This document shows positions 16,901 through 19,110 of a stretch of DNA of 19,110 nucleotides, piece after piece. The notes under the pieces were generated by a model that was given only the letters and a program-made list of their open reading frames with translations, was not told the DNA's origin and ran no database searches. Both the position numbers and the translations under genes were made by a program. How positions within the stretch are numbered: the stretch's first letter is position 1; every line of letters starts with the position of its first letter. The DNA is from JBKBRC01 sp046292345 (GTDB lineage Bacteria > Bacteroidota > Rhodothermia > Rhodothermales > Rubricoccaceae), in NCBI GenBank assembly GCA_046292345.1, contig JBKBRC010000044.1:1-19110 (forward strand), read 5' to 3'.

Positions 16901-18332
16901 GGCCGGTCTCGGCCGAGCCGAAGCGCGGCACGTTCGTGTACTGGATCACGAAGCGCCCGTCATCGAGCGACTCGTAGTGGATCGCGCTCTGGTCGTTCAG
17001 GACGAGGTCGTCCCAGAACGGCGCGATGAAGTCGTTGATGCCGGCCGGGTTGGGAATCGTGGTCGCGTTGGTGAACGTGCACGCCGCAAAGGCCGGGTTG
17101 AAGCCGATAACGCCGTTGGCGTACACGAGCGCCTGCGACTTGAGCTGCCCGTAGAACGGGAACTCGAACGGCAGCGGGATGGCAGCGCGGCCCTCGTCGA
17201 GCGGCGGCCCGGCCGTGCAGCCGGTGTAGGCCTCGAGCGTGACGGGCGTGCCGGTCGCACGGATGTCGACGAAGCCGCTGGCGGCCGGCCCGTCGGGCTC
17301 GCCCGAGTCGATGAACGTGTAGCCGTACGTGTCCGGGCCGCCGACCCGGAAGCGCGCCGCGTTGCCGTTGGGCACACCGGCGTCGTCGCCCTTGAGACCG
17401 CTCGCGGCCGGCTCGCGCGTCAGGCGCGCGTTGACGTCGAGGCCACGCGCCGCATAGTCGCGCAGGCGGAGGCTCGCCGCGAAGGCCGGGAAGCGGAACT
17501 CGAGCGGCGCGTCGCCCGTGTTCGAGATCGTGAGCGTGGCCGTGGTCGACTCTCCCGGGAGGGCCGTGCCGGTCGGATTGGCCGGCGAGAGTGCGAGCAC
17601 GGGGAAGGCCGGCGTGCCCGCCTGCTGACCGAAGAGCCGGAAGTCGAGGTCCGGCCCGCCGCCGATGGCCGAGAGGCGGTTGAAGCCGTTGCGGTTGGGC
17701 AAGTTGAAGCCGCCGCCGGGGTTGATGATGACGCCGCTGTTGTCGCGCTGCGTGGTGTTGTAGTACCAGTTCCAGCGGCGCGTGTTGTTCGCTGCCGTAC
17801 CCTGGTTGAGACCAGAGCCGCTGCACACGACCGAGACCCAGTAGAGCTGCCCACCGGCGAGCTCCACGCCTGCGAAGTCAAACGTGAGCAGGCCCGCCTG
17901 GTCCGAGGTAGGCGCCTGCACGCGCGAGGCGATGAGCGTGCCCGGGAAACCGCCGTCGTTCGTCCAGAACGAGACGTCGCCGGACTCGCACGTGGACGCG
18001 TTGAGCGTGCCGCTGTAGAAGCCGCGGGCCACCATGCGCTCGATCGTCCACGTCGCCCCGAAAGGCACGCGGAAGTCGTCGGCCACGAGCGTGTTGGCCG
18101 CCGTATTGGTGGTGTTGTTCTGCGAGAGCACGCCGCCGGTAGCCGTTCCCTGGATGCGGTCGTAGAGCAGGACGGGGCCGCCGAGGGCAGCGATGGGCGG
18201 CGCAGGACGCGCCAGAACGTAGGGAGCCTCGGCGAAGACGCTCTGCGCCGCGCCCGGCGTGGCAAGCCACGCCCAGACGAGAAGCAGCATACCGAGCGTC
18301 CACCGTGAGGCGGAAAGCGTAACGTTCTGCAT
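13932..18332 (-). CDS. Large secreted multi-domain surface protein with T9SS-type sorting domain
   Basis: The 1466-aa protein has a signal peptide (about 1-30, MLLLVWAWLATPGAAQS). Residues 50-235 form a beta-rich domain (LVADDFRVPFGATWTIERMV). Two homologous ~210-residue units follow (about 330-545 and 702-902), sharing FPFYG, NDFIAPFWDD(L), QYTNVPRF/QFTNVPRF, GNTFQVIL/VVL and GIENAAG/GMENAAG. Ig-like linkers (about 545-650 and 900-965) follow each unit. An ASPM/SPD2/Hydin-like module spans about 967-1064 (VTVNPEALAFGDVIVG to VALTGAGL). Next is a galactose-binding/MAM-like beta domain (about 1152-1305, DGSFEAGIPNPFWEEG, FLDDVSIDV). The end (about 1380-1466) is a T9SS type A sorting domain: QNQPNPF, VSIRVYDTAGRLVATL, LSAGVYFLRV, ending MTVVR. 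No enzyme domain is seen. ATG at 18332 is preferred over 18371 because it places the start just before the signal peptide. A promoter candidate lies at 18398-18426. Confidence 0.85.
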   Translation of the reverse strand: MQNVTLSASRWTLGMLLLVWAWLATPGAAQSVFAEAPYVLARPAPPIAALGGPVLLYDRIQGTATGGVLSQNNTTNTAANTLVADDFRVPFGATWTIERMVARGFYSGTLNASTCESGDVSFWTNDGGFPGTLIASRVQAPTSDQAGLLTFDFAGVELAGGQLYWVSVVCSGSGLNQGTAANNTRRWNWYYNTTQRDNSGVIINPGGGFNLPNRNGFNRLSAIGGGPDLDFRLFGQQAGTPAFPVLALSPANPTGTALPGESTTATLTISNTGDAPLEFRFPAFAASLRLRDYAARGLDVNARLTREPAASGLKGDDAGVPNGNAARFRVGGPDTYGYTFIDSGEPDGPAASGFVDIRATGTPVTLEAYTGCTAGPPLDEGRAAIPLPFEFPFYGQLKSQALVYANGVIGFNPAFAACTFTNATTIPNPAGINDFIAPFWDDLVLNDQSAIHYESLDDGRFVIQYTNVPRFGSAETGRGNTFQVILDAGGGILINYGPITAATQNSFTVGIENAAGNDGLLVIANQAGYVVEGLAIQFNYPARFLAGASPASGVVAPGASVDVEFTLNAFQPPNDGGGALAPGTYTRALTLVTTDPDRLSVSVPVTLVVPAPPQPDIVVSPTPLAATLDADATGQAALTIRNNTDTTVTYRLPQYDAGTLRLAQLAAEGRLNPPSERGRYQPDLAKGAESTLRGAARLVGAGGPDGFGYRWIDSDEPGGPAYVWNDIRAAGTAVALGDDAATTPIPMPFAFPFYGEDKTEVRIVSNGFLNFGPASTAFTNAAIPTAALPNDFIAPFWDDLHPGVAGYGSEIHYLAAPDRFVVQFTNVPRFADRLTAGLGNTFQVVLRPSGQVEFYYEDMRAPLLNSATVGMENAAGTDGLQVVFNAPYVRNGLAVRIFNRPAFVTDVAPASGTIPAGGEVTLTAEFSAAGLLAGTYEDEIVIETSLEGEFASFTHPVRLTVLGDPAVTVNPEALAFGDVIVGFEASRTLTVTNSGVNTLTVSDVTFDNPDYSADVSSFVLQPGESRSIAVTFAPAAPGASNGMMAIVSNAPSSPTMVALTGAGLPPPAFAATPGTLSFEVFRGNVSAPQTVTLANTGAGAGSFQALGVYTGGPTLAPVPPSEPDVHARGPVSKQVDGAITAQGAAVLGGPVVQDGSFEAGIPNPFWEEGSVQFGTPLCSVATCGAGSVARTGDIVVWFGGTPAGDQGFVAQSVAIPAGLATLRFWVRIPSAASGSQAGFMRARINDDVLFTVTNTQAAQYANYTEVALDITPYAGQTVLLTFESEILSGGTNTNIFLDDVSIDVEPGILVNVTPQSGSVAAGAQQALQVTVDATAAEPGNYTAELRIATDDPANPEIVVPIAINVTGRVSNEGDAVPVAFRVHQNQPNPFAATGATQIRYDLPEASAVSIRVYDTAGRLVATLLEAEQPAGFHDVRWDARGLSAGVYFLRVQAGAQQETMRMTVVR

Positions 18333-18397
18333 GATGACGCGAGGAAGGATTGAGGGTAGAGGGTCGCGCACCCTGACGGTAGGCGCGCCGTTCGTGC

Positions 18398-18426
18398 TAG
18401 ATAGAGCCTGGCTCTTTACCGATCAA
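18398..18426 (-). promoter_or_regulatory. Candidate promoter with internal dyad for the 1466-aa gene
   Basis: On the minus strand, TTGATC (18421-18426) and TATCTA (18398-18403) are separated by 17 bp, the sigma-70-like spacing. The dyad AGAGCC-T-GGCTCT (18403-18415) sits in the spacer, where a repressor could act. The start codon is 66 nt beyond the -10-like box. The -10 match is only partial, and Bacteroidota-type sigma factors often use other boxes. Confidence 0.35.
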
Positions 18427-18969
18427 CCCGCCGGCCCCGCCCTGCCGCCGGCTCTGCCTCCTGCGTACCGCCTCCGAATGCCGCACTATCCCCAGCAACA
18501 TCGTATAGTTGCCCGTGAACAAATATGGCGGTGCGCTTTTTTTGCCCCCTCGTTTCGGACGTCACCGCCTGCCTCCCGGATTCTGCGCCGTACGCTCCTG
18601 CACGTACGCTCCTGCACGTACGCTCCTGCATCCGTCAACACGTATGGCGGGAATCAGCGCGTCACGGACACAACCCTCAATGCCAGTCCCCTCGTCCCTG
18701 CATCTCTCCTGTCACGCCAGGGTTGCTCGCGTGCCTTCTCGCCACGTACGATACCGGTAGCCGGGACGCCGTCCCGCGAGGCGCCTCCCCCCGCGGCAGC
18801 GGAAAGACGCGAGGGTACCAGAGCAACCGGATTGCCTCGGCGCCGTCGTGGCCCCGGACGTCCCGAACGGAGTTATCGGTAACCGCCAGAGCCAGGCCGA
18901 TATCCTCCGAGTCCGGCGGCGGCGTGCAGGAGCCCTCGCAGGTTCACCTGCAAGGCAGGATAAACGGCG
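18427..18969. other. Intergenic stretch without a convincing gene
   Basis: No ORF here resembles a protein family. The stretch holds a T7 run (18537-18543), the 14-bp tandem repeat at 18589-18630, a short dyad (GCAGGT-TC-ACCTGC, 18938-18951) and a minus-strand open stretch without a good start (18677-18943). It may contain the 5' control region of the 1466-aa gene and the 3' region of a gene to the right. Confidence 0.55.
18589..18630. repeat. 14-bp tandem repeat, three copies
   Basis: CGTACGCTCCTGCA occurs three times head-to-tail without mismatch (18589-18602, 18603-18616, 18617-18630). The period is not a multiple of three and no gene is present. Confidence 0.92.
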
Positions 18970-19001
18970 CGCGGGCCTCCGGGTGATCCCGGAGGCCCGC
19001 G
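18970..19001. terminator. Strong hairpin, 14-bp perfect stem, loop TGAT
   Basis: CGCGGGCCTCCGGG (18970-18983) and CCCGGAGGCCCGCG (18988-19001) enclose TGAT. It probably ends a minus-strand gene located to the right, because no plus-strand gene precedes it. No U-tract is present on the plus strand; the minus strand continues CGCCGTTTATCC. Confidence 0.65.
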
Positions 19002-19024
19002 GCTTATGGCAGGGCGGAAGCGGA

Positions 19025-19110
19025 GGATCAGAAATCCACGGGATCAGAAATCCACGGGATCAGAAATCCACGGGATCAGAAATCCACGGGATCAGAAATC
19101 CACGGGATCA
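19025..19110. repeat. 16-bp tandem repeat array reaching the window edge
   Basis: GGATCAGAAATCCACG is repeated five times without mismatch (19025-19104) and continues for 6 more bases to the end of the window. On the minus strand each unit contains GTGGATTTCTGA, so every copy carries a TGA, and the phase shifts by one base from copy to copy. Confidence 0.95.

Noticed and set aside
15897..18308. 803-codon plus-strand open frame
   Set aside because: It is antisense to the 1466-aa surface-protein gene and has the Arg/Glu/Val-rich composition of a mirror frame. The minus frame has a signal peptide and recognisable domains.
18525..18986. 153-codon plus-strand frame in the right intergenic region
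   Set aside because: It is Ser/Arg/Pro-rich, runs through the 14-bp repeat and into the 18970 hairpin, and has no family similarity that I can see.
19006..19110. Plus-strand frame starting with ATG and open through the 16-bp array
   Set aside because: The repeat unit has no stop in any plus frame, so the frame is open by chance; it starts just after the hairpin and shows no natural protein composition.

Overview
The window is about 70% GC and codes densely on both strands. Two secreted proteins end in Por/T9SS-type (type IX secretion) sorting domains. Almost no gene has a visible Shine-Dalgarno sequence. Together with cmk-rpsA linkage, an Ala/Glu-rich S1 protein and PduO-type adenosyltransferase, this points to a high-GC member of the Bacteroidota/Rhodothermota (a Rhodothermales-like bacterium). 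That placement is inference; no marker gene fixes the taxonomy. The sequence has one assembly gap (100 N, 7937-8036) inside a tandem repeat.

Left part (1-7256). It opens with the 3' end of an EnvC-like, catalytically degenerate LytM/M23 protein (+). Facing it is a minus-strand msrB plus TauE/SafE-type permease pair. Next on the minus strand come rpsA (ribosomal protein S1, with unusual N- and C-terminal extensions) and cmk (cytidylate kinase), the classic cmk-rpsA order, ending at a strong hairpin at 2108-2141. A LEA14/WHy-like lipoprotein (-) and a SpoU/TrmH-type RNA methyltransferase with a GTG start (+) diverge from a 153-bp intergenic region.

Middle (7257-11624). A small lipoprotein (-) is flanked on both sides by GC-rich repeats built on GCGGCACC and by a 32-bp perfect palindrome. 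Beyond the gap lies a plus-strand operon of three genes: an ABC ATPase of the BtuD/HmuV/FecE type, a PduO-type cob(I)alamin adenosyltransferase, and a membrane-anchored SGNH hydrolase with TPR segments, which overlaps the previous gene by ATGA. The adenosyltransferase suggests the ATPase may serve cobalamin uptake, but no permease or binding protein is visible.

Right part (11625-19110). Two convergent genes encode secreted, modular surface proteins of 548 and 1466 aa. Both have a signal peptide, an Ig-like ASPM/Hydin-type module and a T9SS-type C-terminal domain. Between their ends is a 502-bp spacer bounded by two hairpins with nearly identical arms. The last ~780 bp has no convincing gene. 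It holds a candidate promoter with a dyad, a 14-bp tandem repeat, a strong 14-bp-stem hairpin and a 16-bp tandem array running off the edge.

I found no CRISPR array, rRNA, tRNA, insertion sequence or defence system. The most unusual content is the set of unrelated short tandem repeats (13-18 bp, plus a 30-bp spacing) and long perfect hairpins in nearly every intergenic region, the SGNH protein with a helical/TPR insertion, and the extended S1 protein.
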